DNA from: Cupriavidus sp. 2SB
GTDB taxonomy: Bacteria > Pseudomonadota > Gammaproteobacteria > Burkholderiales > Burkholderiaceae
Direction: 5' to 3'
Assembly (NCBI RefSeq): GCF_005503625.1
Contig: NZ_SCMX01000054.1
Span: 1 to 46,428 of the forward strand
Length of the DNA: 46,428 bases
Shown here: positions 15,947 through 24,434 of the stretch, in pieces
Layout of the letters: the number at the start of each line of letters is the position of its first letter
Position numbering within the stretch: position 1 is the stretch's first letter
The notes under the pieces: model-generated
The model's database searches: none
Told to the model about the DNA's origin: nothing
Seen by the model: the letters and a program-made list of their open reading frames with translations, nothing else
Position numbers and translations under genes: made by a program

Positions 15947-16894
15947 TCAGGCAACCCCCTCCACCAACCTCGCTCCCCGCCACTCTCCTGATCGCACCAG
16001 TCCGCGCGCGATGTCGCCCAGCACTACGCGCAGGGCCAGGGCGGCTGGCGAGAGTTCGTCGTCGGATAGGCTGCAGAGCAGGTTGCGGCGCATGACGGCC
16101 GGGTCGTCTATCTGGGCGAGGTGGAAGCGCGTGGCCGCGTCGGGATAGCGGCCCACGGCGGCCCACGGTTGCAGCGTGGCGCCGAAGCCCATGTCGACGG
16201 CGTCCATGAGCATGGCCAGGGAATCGACTTCCTGCGTCACGTGCGGCGCCACCTTGGCGCGGGCGAAGGCGGCATCGAGCGTGCTACGCAAGCCGTGTAC
16301 ACCCGTGGGCATGATCAGCGGCACCTCGGCGAGGTCCGCCATCTGGCACAGCGTTGGCGGATCGGCCTTGCCTTGTGGCAGTGCCTGGCGTGACTGGATC
16401 AGGAACAGGGTTTCCTCCAGCAGCGGGATGACGGTCCAGCGGCGCGCGGCGTGGGTATCGAACAGCACGGCCAGGTCGAGCTGGCGCGCGTTGAGCATGG
16501 CGGTGAGATGGCCGGAAAGGCTTTCGACAACATGCAGCCGTACGTCGGGATAGCGCTCGCGCATGGCGCGGATCAGCGGCACGCCGATCACCGATGCCGT
16601 GGTGGGAGCCAGCCCCACGCTGACGGTTCCGGAGAGCCGGGCCTGATGCGCGGCGCGGCGCGCCTGTTCGGCGTGGCGCAGCGTGAGTTGGGCTTCGTGG
16701 AAAAAGGCGAGGCCCGCCTCGGTGGGCGTTACGCCCTGCGGCGTGCGCCGCAGCAGCCGCGTGGCAAGCTCGCCTTCGAGACGGCTGATCTGCTGGCTGA
16801 CCGCGGACTGCACCATGTCGAGTTCAAGCGCGGCGCGGCTCATGCTGCCGAGTTCCACGACACGCACGAAGTATTGAAGCTGGCGCAGTTCCAT
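15947..16894 (-). CDS. LysR family regulator, likely controlling tcuAB
   Basis: This 315-residue LysR-type regulator has an N-terminal winged helix (MELRQLQYFVRVVELGSMSR..., about 1-60) with the SAVSQQISRLEGELATRLL recognition segment, then a two-lobed effector domain (about 90-300). It is encoded just upstream of, and on the same strand as, tcuA. In Salmonella, the LysR protein TcuR activates tcuABC when tricarballylate is present. The same role here is likely but inferred from position. The sequence also resembles Nac/CynR-like regulators that bind small carboxylates. Confidence 0.88.
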   Translation of the reverse strand: MELRQLQYFVRVVELGSMSRAALELDMVQSAVSQQISRLEGELATRLLRRTPQGVTPTEAGLAFFHEAQLTLRHAEQARRAAHQARLSGTVSVGLAPTTASVIGVPLIRAMRERYPDVRLHVVESLSGHLTAMLNARQLDLAVLFDTHAARRWTVIPLLEETLFLIQSRQALPQGKADPPTLCQMADLAEVPLIMPTGVHGLRSTLDAAFARAKVAPHVTQEVDSLAMLMDAVDMGFGATLQPWAAVGRYPDAATRFHLAQIDDPAVMRRNLLCSLSDDELSPAALALRVVLGDIARGLVRSGEWRGARLVEGVA

Positions 16895-17018
16895 CTGTCT
16901 CCCCAGGGCTTGGCCGATCCGCCCGGCAACACGGTTACGCAGGCGTTCGGCTTGTCGTTCTGGGGCGTCTTATACCAGATGCAGCGCGGCGAATGGTGCT
17001 TCTCGCGCTTTGGTTGCC

Positions 17019-17732
17019 TCAGGCTTCGTCGGCCCCGCTGTACCAGTCCACGGCCTGATCGGAGTAGACCAACCCCTTGGCGGCAAGTCCCGGGCGCATG
17101 TTGTACATGTCGAGTCCGAGTACGCCCGATGCAAGGGTCTCGCGTTTGGCGCCTTCGAGTGCCTCGCGCTCCAACGCCTTGCGCGCCACCTCGCCGGCCT
17201 GCGGACGAGCAACCACCACCACGCCATCGTCATCGGCCACGATCACATCGCCGGGCCGCACCTGCGCGCCAGCACAGATCACGGGCACGTTGACCGCGCC
17301 CACGGTTTCCTTGACCGCGCCCTGTGCCGAGATCGCGCGCGACCAGACCGGAAAGCCCATCGCGTTGAGCGTGGCAACGTCCCTGCAACCAGAGTCAAGG
17401 ATCAGACCACGCGCGCCGCGCGCCTTCAGCGACGTGGCCAGCAGATCGCCGAACACGCCATCGGTGCAGTCGCTGGTCAGCGCCACCACCAGCACGTCGC
17501 CGGGCTGGATCATCTCCACGGCCACGTGAATCATCCAGTTGTCGCCGGGATGCATCAGCGCCGTCACGGCACTGCCCGCGATGGCCGAGCCCGACTGGAT
17601 CGGACGCAGGTACGGCTTCATCAGCCCCGTGCGGCGCTGGGCTTCATGCACCGTGGCCACACCGAGCTTGCCAAGCGTCTCGATATCGCGCCCATCGGCG
17701 CGCAGGATGTTGCGATAGGCAACCGTTCTCAT
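17019..17732 (-). CDS. galC: RraA-fold aldolase, GalC/LigK-like (4-carboxy-4-hydroxy-2-oxoadipate aldolase)
   Basis: This 237-residue protein of the RraA-like fold carries the metal/substrate motifs of the class II pyruvate aldolases GalC/LigK/ProA: GDLLATSLKARGARGLILD followed by R117-D118 in SGCRDV, and VRPGDVIVADDDGVVVV. These enzymes split 4-carboxy-4-hydroxy-2-oxoadipate into pyruvate and oxaloacetate and also decarboxylate oxaloacetate. The ATG at 17732 has GGAGG upstream and overlaps the GalB-like stop by four bases (ATGA), so translation is coupled. The pairing with a GalB-like hydratase strengthens the assignment over a plain RNase E regulator RraA, which is shorter. Confidence 0.85.
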   Translation of the reverse strand: MRTVAYRNILRADGRDIETLGKLGVATVHEAQRRTGLMKPYLRPIQSGSAIAGSAVTALMHPGDNWMIHVAVEMIQPGDVLVVALTSDCTDGVFGDLLATSLKARGARGLILDSGCRDVATLNAMGFPVWSRAISAQGAVKETVGAVNVPVICAGAQVRPGDVIVADDDGVVVVARPQAGEVARKALEREALEGAKRETLASGVLGLDMYNMRPGLAAKGLVYSDQAVDWYSGADEA

Positions 17733-18460
17733 GCCAACACCTCCGATACTTGCGGAAAGACGCGTGCGTAACCTTCCCCATGCTGGATCTTGCGATCCGA
17801 GTTGCGCGTGGCCTGCGCGCCGCGCTGCAACGCCACGCGGGTGTAGTACTCCCACAGGTGTTCCTGCGCGGCCATCGTCGTGAACGCGCGCTGCTTCTTC
17901 TCCCACACCGAGGAGATATCCAGCAGCACATCGGGCTTCCAGTTGCACTGCTCGGGCTGATGCGGCTCGAACAGGAACACAGGCGGCGCGCCGATCACGG
18001 GCACCTCGGGCTTGTAGCCATGCGCCTGCGCAATGACGCGGGCTTCCTGCGCGACGTGCGTCGCCAGCGGATGGTCGAAGTTGTAGATGTCTTCGCGCGA
18101 ATGGCTCAACACCAGTTCCGGGCGAATCTCGCGGTAGATATCGGCCAGCCGCAGCAAGGCTTCGTCGGGCACGCGCAGCGGGTAATCGCCAAGGTCGAAG
18201 CATTCCAGCGTGCCGCCGAGAATGTCTGCCGCCTTCTGCGCTTCTTCGAGACGCGCCGCCTTCACGCGCTCGATGGTCATGCCGGGCTGGCGCCACATCT
18301 TGGCCGATTCACCGCGCTCGCCAAACGAGAGGCACGCGATGCGCACGTGGTAGCCGCGCTCCGCGTACAGCGCGATGGCACCGCCCGCACGCCAGACGAA
18401 ATCAGCCGCGTGGGCGCTGACGACGAGGATCGAAGGCCGGGGAGAGATTTGCTCGGACAT
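17729..18460 (-). CDS. galB: PIG-L family 4-oxalomesaconate hydratase-like protein (GalB)
   Basis: This 243-residue protein belongs to the PIG-L/LmbE zinc hydrolase superfamily but has the GalB variant of the metal motif: H17-A-A-D20 (SAHAADFVWRAGG) instead of HPDDE, followed by CLSFGERGES and the later NFDHPLATHVAQEA histidines. GalB of Pseudomonas putida hydrates 4-oxalomesaconate to 4-carboxy-4-hydroxy-2-oxoadipate, the substrate of GalC, whose gene overlaps the end of this one. GGAAG precedes the ATG at 18460. A Bug receptor gene lies 52 bases upstream on the same strand. An enzyme for a related tricarboxylate substrate remains possible. Confidence 0.85.
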   Translation of the reverse strand: MSEQISPRPSILVVSAHAADFVWRAGGAIALYAERGYHVRIACLSFGERGESAKMWRQPGMTIERVKAARLEEAQKAADILGGTLECFDLGDYPLRVPDEALLRLADIYREIRPELVLSHSREDIYNFDHPLATHVAQEARVIAQAHGYKPEVPVIGAPPVFLFEPHQPEQCNWKPDVLLDISSVWEKKQRAFTTMAAQEHLWEYYTRVALQRGAQATRNSDRKIQHGEGYARVFPQVSEVLA

Positions 18461-18512
18461 TGGGGACTTCCAGTTTCAATCGTTGATGCTTGAATGCGGG
18501 TCAATCAGGGGC

Positions 18513-19517
18513 TCAATCAGCGGTGATCCCGGCCTTCTTGATCACGTGCTGCCACGTAGCCGTCTCGGTCTTCACGAACTGGCCGAACTGCTCGGGCGTG
18601 CCGGACACGATGGTCACGCCAAGCTGGTTCAACTGCTTGCGCACCTCGGGGTCAGCCAGCGCCGTATTGGCCGCCGCATTCAGTTGCTTGATGATCGGCG
18701 CAGGCGTCTTGGCCGGTGCCACGAGGCCCCACCACACCGACGCCGTGAAGTTCGGCAGCCCTTCCTCCTTAGAGGTCGGCACGTTCGGCAGCAATGCAGA
18801 ACGGTTGGCGCTCGCCACCGCCAGTGGGCGCAGCGTGCCAGCCTTGATATGCGCCACCACTTCCAGCGGATTGATCGGCATGAACGTGATGCGCTCGCCG
18901 ATCAGGTCGGTGATGGCCGGCGCGCCGCCCTTGTACGGCACGTGCAACACATCGATATCGGCGGCGTCCTTGAGCAGTTCGCCGGCAAGGTGCCCGGAAC
19001 TGCCATTGCCCGCCGACGCATAGTTGAGCTTGCCCGGCTGCGCCTTGGCCTGCGCCACGAGTCCCTTCAACGAGGTGATGCTCGACTTGGCTGGCACCAC
19101 AACCACCAGCGAGGCTTCGCCCACGCGCGCCACCGGCGTGAAATCCGTGGCCGGGTTGAAACTGAGCTTGGGGAACAGCGCGGCGTTCGTGGCCAGGCTG
19201 TTCGACGCCATCATGATCGTGTAGCCATCTGCCTGCGCCTTGGCCACGTAGTCGAGGCCGATATTGGTGCTGGCGCCCGGACGATTGTCCACGACGATGG
19301 GCTGCTTGAGCACGATGCTCATGTGCTGGCCCACGGCGCGCGCCACGATGTCCACGGCGCCGCCGGCGGCATACGGCACGACCAGGCGGATCGGCTTGTC
19401 AGGATAGGCGTCGGCGTGCGCCACGGCACTCCCCAAAGCCAGCGCCGCCGCCAGCGAAACCAGCATGGGGCGGCTCCCGCCCATTGGAAAACGAATACGA
19501 GCGAGCCCGCGCAGCAT
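18513..19517 (-). CDS. Bug-type (TctC family) receptor of the galBC set
   Basis: This 334-residue periplasmic binding protein has a hydrophobic signal (about 17-36, ending VAHA before DAYPDKPIRLVVPYAAGG) and the Bug signature segments VDNRPGASTNIGLDYVAK, NYASAGNGSSGHLAGELL and HVPYKGGAPAITDLIGERI. The start at 19517 has GGAGAC upstream, as in the other Bug gene. It is the first gene of a set with galB and galC and is divergent from a LysR gene 105 bases away, so it probably captures the acid that GalB and GalC degrade, or its precursor. The membrane partners TctA and TctB are not in the window. Confidence 0.9.
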   Translation of the reverse strand: MLRGLARIRFPMGGSRPMLVSLAAALALGSAVAHADAYPDKPIRLVVPYAAGGAVDIVARAVGQHMSIVLKQPIVVDNRPGASTNIGLDYVAKAQADGYTIMMASNSLATNAALFPKLSFNPATDFTPVARVGEASLVVVVPAKSSITSLKGLVAQAKAQPGKLNYASAGNGSSGHLAGELLKDAADIDVLHVPYKGGAPAITDLIGERITFMPINPLEVVAHIKAGTLRPLAVASANRSALLPNVPTSKEEGLPNFTASVWWGLVAPAKTPAPIIKQLNAAANTALADPEVRKQLNQLGVTIVSGTPEQFGQFVKTETATWQHVIKKAGITAD

Positions 19518-19622
19518 GGTTGTCTCCTGTGAGTCTTGGTTTAGAACGTGCTCGCATTCTGAGTTCGGGTCGTGATACTGTCCAATACGTTTTCAGATGG
19601 CTTGTTATTCCGAATCCCTATC

Positions 19623-20510
19623 ATGGACTTTCGCCAACTCCGTTATTTCGTGGCTGTGGCCGAGGCGCTGAGCTTCAGCGAGGCAGCCCGGCGCCTCCAC
19701 ATCAGCCAGCCGCCACTGAGCGTGCAGATCAAGGCACTTGAGGATGAATTGGGGAGTCTGCTGCTGGAGCGCTCCCGCCACCACGTGGCGCTTACCCCGG
19801 CTGGCGAACTGTTCCTGGAGAAAGCGCGCGCCGCGCTGGCCAACCTGGACGAGGCGCGCGAGGTGGTGAAGCAGGTGGCATCCGGCGAGGCTGGCGAGAT
19901 TCGCGTGGGCTTTACCGCGTCGGTGCCGATGCAGGACATGTTCCCGCGCGCCGTCCATGCGTTCCGCGAGGCGCATCGCCATGCACGGCTCGAACTCGTG
20001 CATCTGTCCACGGGGCAGCAACTGCAGCAACTGGAACACGGCGAGATCGACATCGCGTTCCTGCGACCTTCCCCTCAATTCCGTCCACCCGCGAGCATCA
20101 CCGTGCGCGAGGTGTTGGTGGATCGGCTCGTCGCCGTGCTGCCCGTTGCGCATCCGCTGGCCGCGCAGGATGCCGATATCGATATCGGTGCGCTATCGGC
20201 TGAACGTTTCTTGCTGTTCCCGCGCGGACTCGGCTGTGGACTGTTCGATCATGTGACGACGCTGTGCAACCGCGCAGGTTTCGCAGCCAACGTTGCACAG
20301 GAAGCGAGGGAAGCCACCACGATCATCGGTCTGGTGGCGAGCGGTGCGGGGGTATCGGTGTTGCCGGAGATTTACTCACGCACCGGGATTCCGGGCGTAG
20401 CGTATCGGCCGATCGCGGGGCCGGATGCGGCCAGCCATATCTTGATGGCGCATCGGACGGGGGTGCTGTCGCCGATCATGGGGAGGTTTGTGGGGTATTT
20501 CGGGAACTGA
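19623..20510 (+). CDS. LysR family regulator divergent from the Bug-galB-galC set
   Basis: This 295-residue LysR regulator has a DNA-binding domain at 1-60 (MDFRQLRYFVAVAEALSFSEAARRL..., with HISQPPLSVQIKALEDELG) and an effector domain that follows. The start at 19623 gives the canonical LysR N-terminus; the frame is open 51 bases upstream, but that stretch lacks the family pattern. Divergent placement from the Bug gene suggests that it controls that set in response to its substrate. It is followed by an interspersed palindrome and a convergent MFS gene. Confidence 0.9.
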   Translation: MDFRQLRYFVAVAEALSFSEAARRLHISQPPLSVQIKALEDELGSLLLERSRHHVALTPAGELFLEKARAALANLDEAREVVKQVASGEAGEIRVGFTASVPMQDMFPRAVHAFREAHRHARLELVHLSTGQQLQQLEHGEIDIAFLRPSPQFRPPASITVREVLVDRLVAVLPVAHPLAAQDADIDIGALSAERFLLFPRGLGCGLFDHVTTLCNRAGFAANVAQEAREATTIIGLVASGAGVSVLPEIYSRTGIPGVAYRPIAGPDAASHILMAHRTGVLSPIMGRFVGYFGN

Positions 20511-20523
20511 CTCACTGATGGTC

Positions 20524-20558
20524 TGCTCCCCTCTCCCACAACGTGGGAGAGGGGAGCA
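20524..20558. repeat. Interspersed palindrome copy 3
   Basis: A perfect 16-bp inverted repeat (arms 20524-20539 and 20543-20558) has a 3-base loop AAC and the core CCCCTCTCCCAC. It lies between the convergent LysR and MFS genes, where it can serve as a two-way transcription stop. It is the longest perfect copy in the window. Confidence 0.85.
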
Positions 20559-20580
20559 AACCAAGAGAGAACGAGGTAAA

Positions 20581-21987
20581 TCAAACCTCTTCCGACGGCT
20601 GTGCCTTCGCTGGCACCGCCACCTCCGCGTCCAACTGCATAAAAATCCACGCCGACGCCGACGTAATCAGCCCCACGCACAGGAACGTTGCATGGAAGGC
20701 GGGCAACACATCGAAGTGATGCGAGCCGATACCCGCCTGGAACGTCGCGAGCAGCGCCCCGGCTGAGGTCACCGCCAGGCTCATTGCCAGCATCTGCACC
20801 ATCGACAGCATGCTGTTGCCGCTGCTGGCCGTCACGCCGCTCAGGTCCTTGAGCGTGACCGTGTTCATGGCCGTGAACTGGATCGAATTCACCGCACCGA
20901 AGATCGCCAGTTGCAGCAGCGTGAGCGGCAGTGGCAACGTGGGCGAGATCAGCGCGAACGATGCCATCACCAGTCCGACGACGAACGTGTTGACCACCAG
21001 CACGCGCCGGTAGCCGTAGCGTTCGATCAGCCGCGTCGCCAGGCTCTTCGACGCCATGCCGGCCACCGTCACCGGCACCATCATCAGGCCGGCATTGAGC
21101 GGCGAATATCCCAGGCTGATCTGCAGCGTCAACGGAATCAGGAACGGCATGGCGCCATTGCCGATCCGCGCGAACAGGTTGCCCATCAGCCCTACGCTAA
21201 AGGCATGGATACCGAACAACTGGAGCGGAAACAGCGGCATGGTGCTGCGGCGCGCGTGGAACACGTAGGCGGTGAGCGCCGCCATGCTCGCGATCAACAG
21301 CATCAGTACCGTGGCGTGCTGGAAGCCCATGCCCGCCAATCCGTCGAGCGAAAAAGACAGCGTCACCATCGCGATGGCCAGGAACGCGTAGCCGGCCACA
21401 TCGAATCGCCCGATGCCGGGCAGCCGCGCGTTGGGCATGTAGCGGATGGTGGCCAGCGCGCCGATGATGCCCACGGGCACGTTGATCAGGAAGATCCAGT
21501 GCCACGAAAACGTCTGCGTGATCCAGCCACCGAGTGTCGGGCCGATCAGCGGACCGATCATGCCCGGAATGGCCACGAAACTCAGCGCCTGCAGATACTG
21601 CTCGCGCGGAAATGTACGCAGCACCGACAAGCGCCCCACCGGCAGCAGCATCGCCCCGCCCGCGCCCTGCACCACGCGCGCGGCGGTCAGGAACGGCAAG
21701 GTGGGCGCCCACGCGCACAACAGCGATCCCAGCACGAACAGACCGATGGCAATCTGGAAGATCGTGCGCGTGCCGAACTTATCGGCCAGCCAGCCCGACG
21801 CCGGAATGATCACCGCCATCGTCAGCGAATACGCGATGATCACCGACTGCATGCGCAGCGGGCTCTCGCCCAGACTGCGCGCCATCGACGGCAACGCGGT
21901 GTTGACGATGGTGGAGTCCAGCGTCTGCATGAAGAACCCCACCGCCACCACCCACAGCATGATGCGCAGCTTGGGATCGTGAGGCAT
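20581..21987 (-). CDS. MFS drug efflux transporter (DHA2/EmrB, HsrA-like)
   Basis: This is a membrane protein of about 468 residues with 12-14 hydrophobic segments. Typical DHA2 motifs are visible: LDSTIVNTALPSMARSLG in the first helix (motif D1), GWLADKFGTRTIFQIAI (motif A), RVVQGAGGAMLLPVGR (motif B) and GPLIGPTLGGWITQTFSWHWIFLINVP read in parts (motif C). The order and wording match the E. coli HsrA/YieO branch, with QFTAMNTVTLKDLSG near the end. It is a probable proton-driven exporter of unknown substrate. The start at 21987 fits the family's short N-terminus, and an ATG at 22023 is an alternative; neither has a strong ribosome binding site. Confidence 0.88.
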   Translation of the reverse strand: MPHDPKLRIMLWVVAVGFFMQTLDSTIVNTALPSMARSLGESPLRMQSVIIAYSLTMAVIIPASGWLADKFGTRTIFQIAIGLFVLGSLLCAWAPTLPFLTAARVVQGAGGAMLLPVGRLSVLRTFPREQYLQALSFVAIPGMIGPLIGPTLGGWITQTFSWHWIFLINVPVGIIGALATIRYMPNARLPGIGRFDVAGYAFLAIAMVTLSFSLDGLAGMGFQHATVLMLLIASMAALTAYVFHARRSTMPLFPLQLFGIHAFSVGLMGNLFARIGNGAMPFLIPLTLQISLGYSPLNAGLMMVPVTVAGMASKSLATRLIERYGYRRVLVVNTFVVGLVMASFALISPTLPLPLTLLQLAIFGAVNSIQFTAMNTVTLKDLSGVTASSGNSMLSMVQMLAMSLAVTSAGALLATFQAGIGSHHFDVLPAFHATFLCVGLITSASAWIFMQLDAEVAVPAKAQPSEEV

Positions 21988-22120
21988 GGAAGCAGAATCG
22001 ACGGGGGGTGTGACGGACGGCATGACGGCTGAGGGCGGGGGCTGCCGGCGTGATGCCGGCCAGAACCGCCACCTTAGGCGCTCATCACGGCGCTGGCAAG
22101 GGGGGGCACGATGACCGCTG

Positions 22121-24235
22121 CTACATCGATGCCCGCAATCCCACGAAGAATCGCCGCCCCGGCGCGGGTTCGTAGTAGCGCCCGTTGGCCTCGTTGACGA
22201 TGACCGAGCCGATGTAGTGCCGGTCCGCCACGTTGTCGATGCGCCCGAAAACGTAAAGCTGCGTGGCCCCAACCTTGAACGTGTAGCCGGTCTTCAGGTT
22301 GACGATGAAATAGCCCGGCGCGGCCTGCGTGTTGAGATCGTCCGCGTAGACCTTGCTGTCCGCCTTGGCTTCCACGCCCACCATCCATTGTCCCCACGGC
22401 CGGTAGGCCACCTCGGCGCCAAAGCTATGCCGTGCCGTGCCCGGCAACCGGTTGCCCGCCGCCACGGTCGCGCCCTGCGCGTTGACGAACGATTCGCCGA
22501 AGTACGCCGACAAATAGGTATAGCCGAGTCCTGCGGTCAGCCGCTGTGCCGCGCCAAACGCGCCGCGCCAGCCGAGTTCCAGTCCGCGCCGGCGCACGCC
22601 GTCCACGTTCTGGTAGACCGTGCGGCCGTTGTCGTTGGATTGCGGCACCACCTCCGAATGACTATCTGCATCGAACAGCGCCACGTCCACCCGCTGGCCG
22701 CCCGACTGCCACTTCATGCCGATCTCGCCCTGTCGGCTGGTGGATGCCTGCAACCCCAGGTTCGCGCCCGTGCCGCCCGGGCCATAGGCCACCTCCGTCA
22801 GCGTCGGCGTCTCGAAGCCACGCCCGAGATTGGCGTAGACATTCAGCGTCTCGTGCGCATGCCAGACGGCGCCGAGCACCGGACTGACGTTGTGGTACGT
22901 GGACGTGCCGCTGTCGTCAGGGCTGGCTGCCGTGATGTAGTGATCGTCGATCCGCAGCCGCACCATGCTGGCACGCATGCCGCCAACGATTTCCCACGCT
23001 GGATGCACGGTCCAGTTGAACTGGGCGAAAGCACCATAGTCTGCCGCTTCATCAGTCTCGTCACGACGCAGCGCGCCCTGCTGGCCGTTGTTGTTGACGT
23101 AGCCATGGCGGGCATCGCGCATGCCATTTGCCTCGATACCTGCCGTCCATTGCAGCGGCAGCCCGTTGGCCGTGGTCTTGCGCGTCCACGACAGGGCACC
23201 GCCTCCGTAAGTACGATCGAGATCGACGATACCGCCCGCCGAGGTCGGCGCCGCGCCACTGAACCCGAGCCGCTGGGTCAGTTGCCGACCGCCGCCATAG
23301 AGCCGGAAGTTCAGGTTGTCCTGCTCCGTCAGTCGATGCTCGACCACCACACCGGCCTGCGTCTGCTCCACGTCCTTGCCAGTATTGAACTGCGTGGCGG
23401 CGGCAATCGACTGGCGCGGATTGGCTTCGGCCTGCGCGCGGGTGAGCCCGAGTGGGTCTTCGGCCAGCGGCTGGCTGAAGTAATTGAACTGGCCGGTGAT
23501 CTTCGTGGATGTGGTCGGCTGCGCCACGATCTTGGCGTTGAGTTGATAACGGCGCGCCGCGCTGTGATCGCGATAGCCATCGGTCTGGTAGGTCCACGCA
23601 TCGAGCGTGGCACCGAGCTTCTCATTGCCGCCGCCCAGCATCACACCGGCCTGCCACTGTCCATCGGAACCAAACCCGGTGGAGGCGCGCCCGGTGAAGC
23701 CGGACTTCGGCGGATCGGGCGTAAAGACCTGCACCACGCCGCCCGACGCATTGCCATACATCTGCGCGAACGGTCCGCGCAGGATTTCCACACGGCTGGC
23801 ATTGGCGAGGTCGAACGTGGACGCCTGCCCTTGCCCGTCCGGCATCGTGGCCGGGATGCCATCGACAAACAGCCGCACCCCGCGCACGCCGAAGGTAGAG
23901 CGGCTGCCAAACCCGCGCACGGCAATCTGCAGATCCTGCGAATAGTTCTGGCGGTCGCGCACGGCAATGCCGGGGCTGGTCAGCGTCAGTTCGGACAGGC
24001 TGACCAGTGGCGACGTGGCCGTGAAGGGATTGACCGGAATACTGTCGATGGCAGCGGGCGCATCGAAGCGGCGCTGCTCGGCGCGGTTGGCGCTGACCAC
24101 CACATCGGGCAGCGTGGTCTCGTCGGCCCCGGCTGGCAACGACAGCGTGGACAGGACGATGGCGGGCGGCAGGAGCCAGCCCTTCAGCGCAAACGAGACA
24201 GACAACGAAAGCGGGGACCTGCCGGTAGCGTGCAT
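22121..24235 (-). CDS. pqqU: TonB-dependent receptor, YncD/PqqU-like
   Basis: This outer-membrane receptor of about 704 residues has a signal peptide (ending LPAGA), a plug domain (about 45-165) and a 22-strand barrel ending in ...FFVGLRASM. The plug holds LQIAVRGFGSRSTFGVRG and VDGIPATMPDGQGQ, and the barrel end holds SVIVNEANGRYYEPAPGR. These segments match E. coli YncD almost word for word; YncD, also called PqqU, takes up pyrroloquinoline quinone. The same ligand is therefore likely but not shown. The start at 24235 is chosen to leave a normal signal peptide, and a start at 24325 is possible. The gene is divergent from chrA, with no other PQQ gene nearby. Confidence 0.85.
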   Translation of the reverse strand: MHATGRSPLSLSVSFALKGWLLPPAIVLSTLSLPAGADETTLPDVVVSANRAEQRRFDAPAAIDSIPVNPFTATSPLVSLSELTLTSPGIAVRDRQNYSQDLQIAVRGFGSRSTFGVRGVRLFVDGIPATMPDGQGQASTFDLANASRVEILRGPFAQMYGNASGGVVQVFTPDPPKSGFTGRASTGFGSDGQWQAGVMLGGGNEKLGATLDAWTYQTDGYRDHSAARRYQLNAKIVAQPTTSTKITGQFNYFSQPLAEDPLGLTRAQAEANPRQSIAAATQFNTGKDVEQTQAGVVVEHRLTEQDNLNFRLYGGGRQLTQRLGFSGAAPTSAGGIVDLDRTYGGGALSWTRKTTANGLPLQWTAGIEANGMRDARHGYVNNNGQQGALRRDETDEAADYGAFAQFNWTVHPAWEIVGGMRASMVRLRIDDHYITAASPDDSGTSTYHNVSPVLGAVWHAHETLNVYANLGRGFETPTLTEVAYGPGGTGANLGLQASTSRQGEIGMKWQSGGQRVDVALFDADSHSEVVPQSNDNGRTVYQNVDGVRRRGLELGWRGAFGAAQRLTAGLGYTYLSAYFGESFVNAQGATVAAGNRLPGTARHSFGAEVAYRPWGQWMVGVEAKADSKVYADDLNTQAAPGYFIVNLKTGYTFKVGATQLYVFGRIDNVADRHYIGSVIVNEANGRYYEPAPGRRFFVGLRASM

Positions 24236-24434
24236 GGGGCGCGTTCCGCAAAGTGGAAACCCGAGGGAATGCTTTCTTGCGCGCCAGGCTCTCGACAGGA
24301 CTGTGACCCCCGGCGCGTGGCGCATAGTCTACCGGCACTTGCCTCGCCTGCGCCGTCGGGCAAACGCTGACATGCGACATGCGCACGACGTCTGGCGATG
24401 CTACCCTCGCGGCACCACAGCCCTCCCCGCCCCT

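Noticed and set aside
20911..22032. 373-residue plus-strand frame opposite the MFS gene
   Set aside because: Low-complexity His/Arg/Gln text with no domain; the opposite strand shows all MFS motifs.
22217..24370. 717-residue open frame on the plus strand opposite the TonB receptor
   Set aside because: Arg/His-rich translation with no domain; it mirrors the codon pattern of the receptor gene, which has a signal peptide, plug and barrel motifs.
24236..24434. Cobalamin riboswitch upstream of the TonB receptor
   Set aside because: The B12-box and the conserved core elements were looked for and not found; the receptor also matches YncD rather than BtuB.
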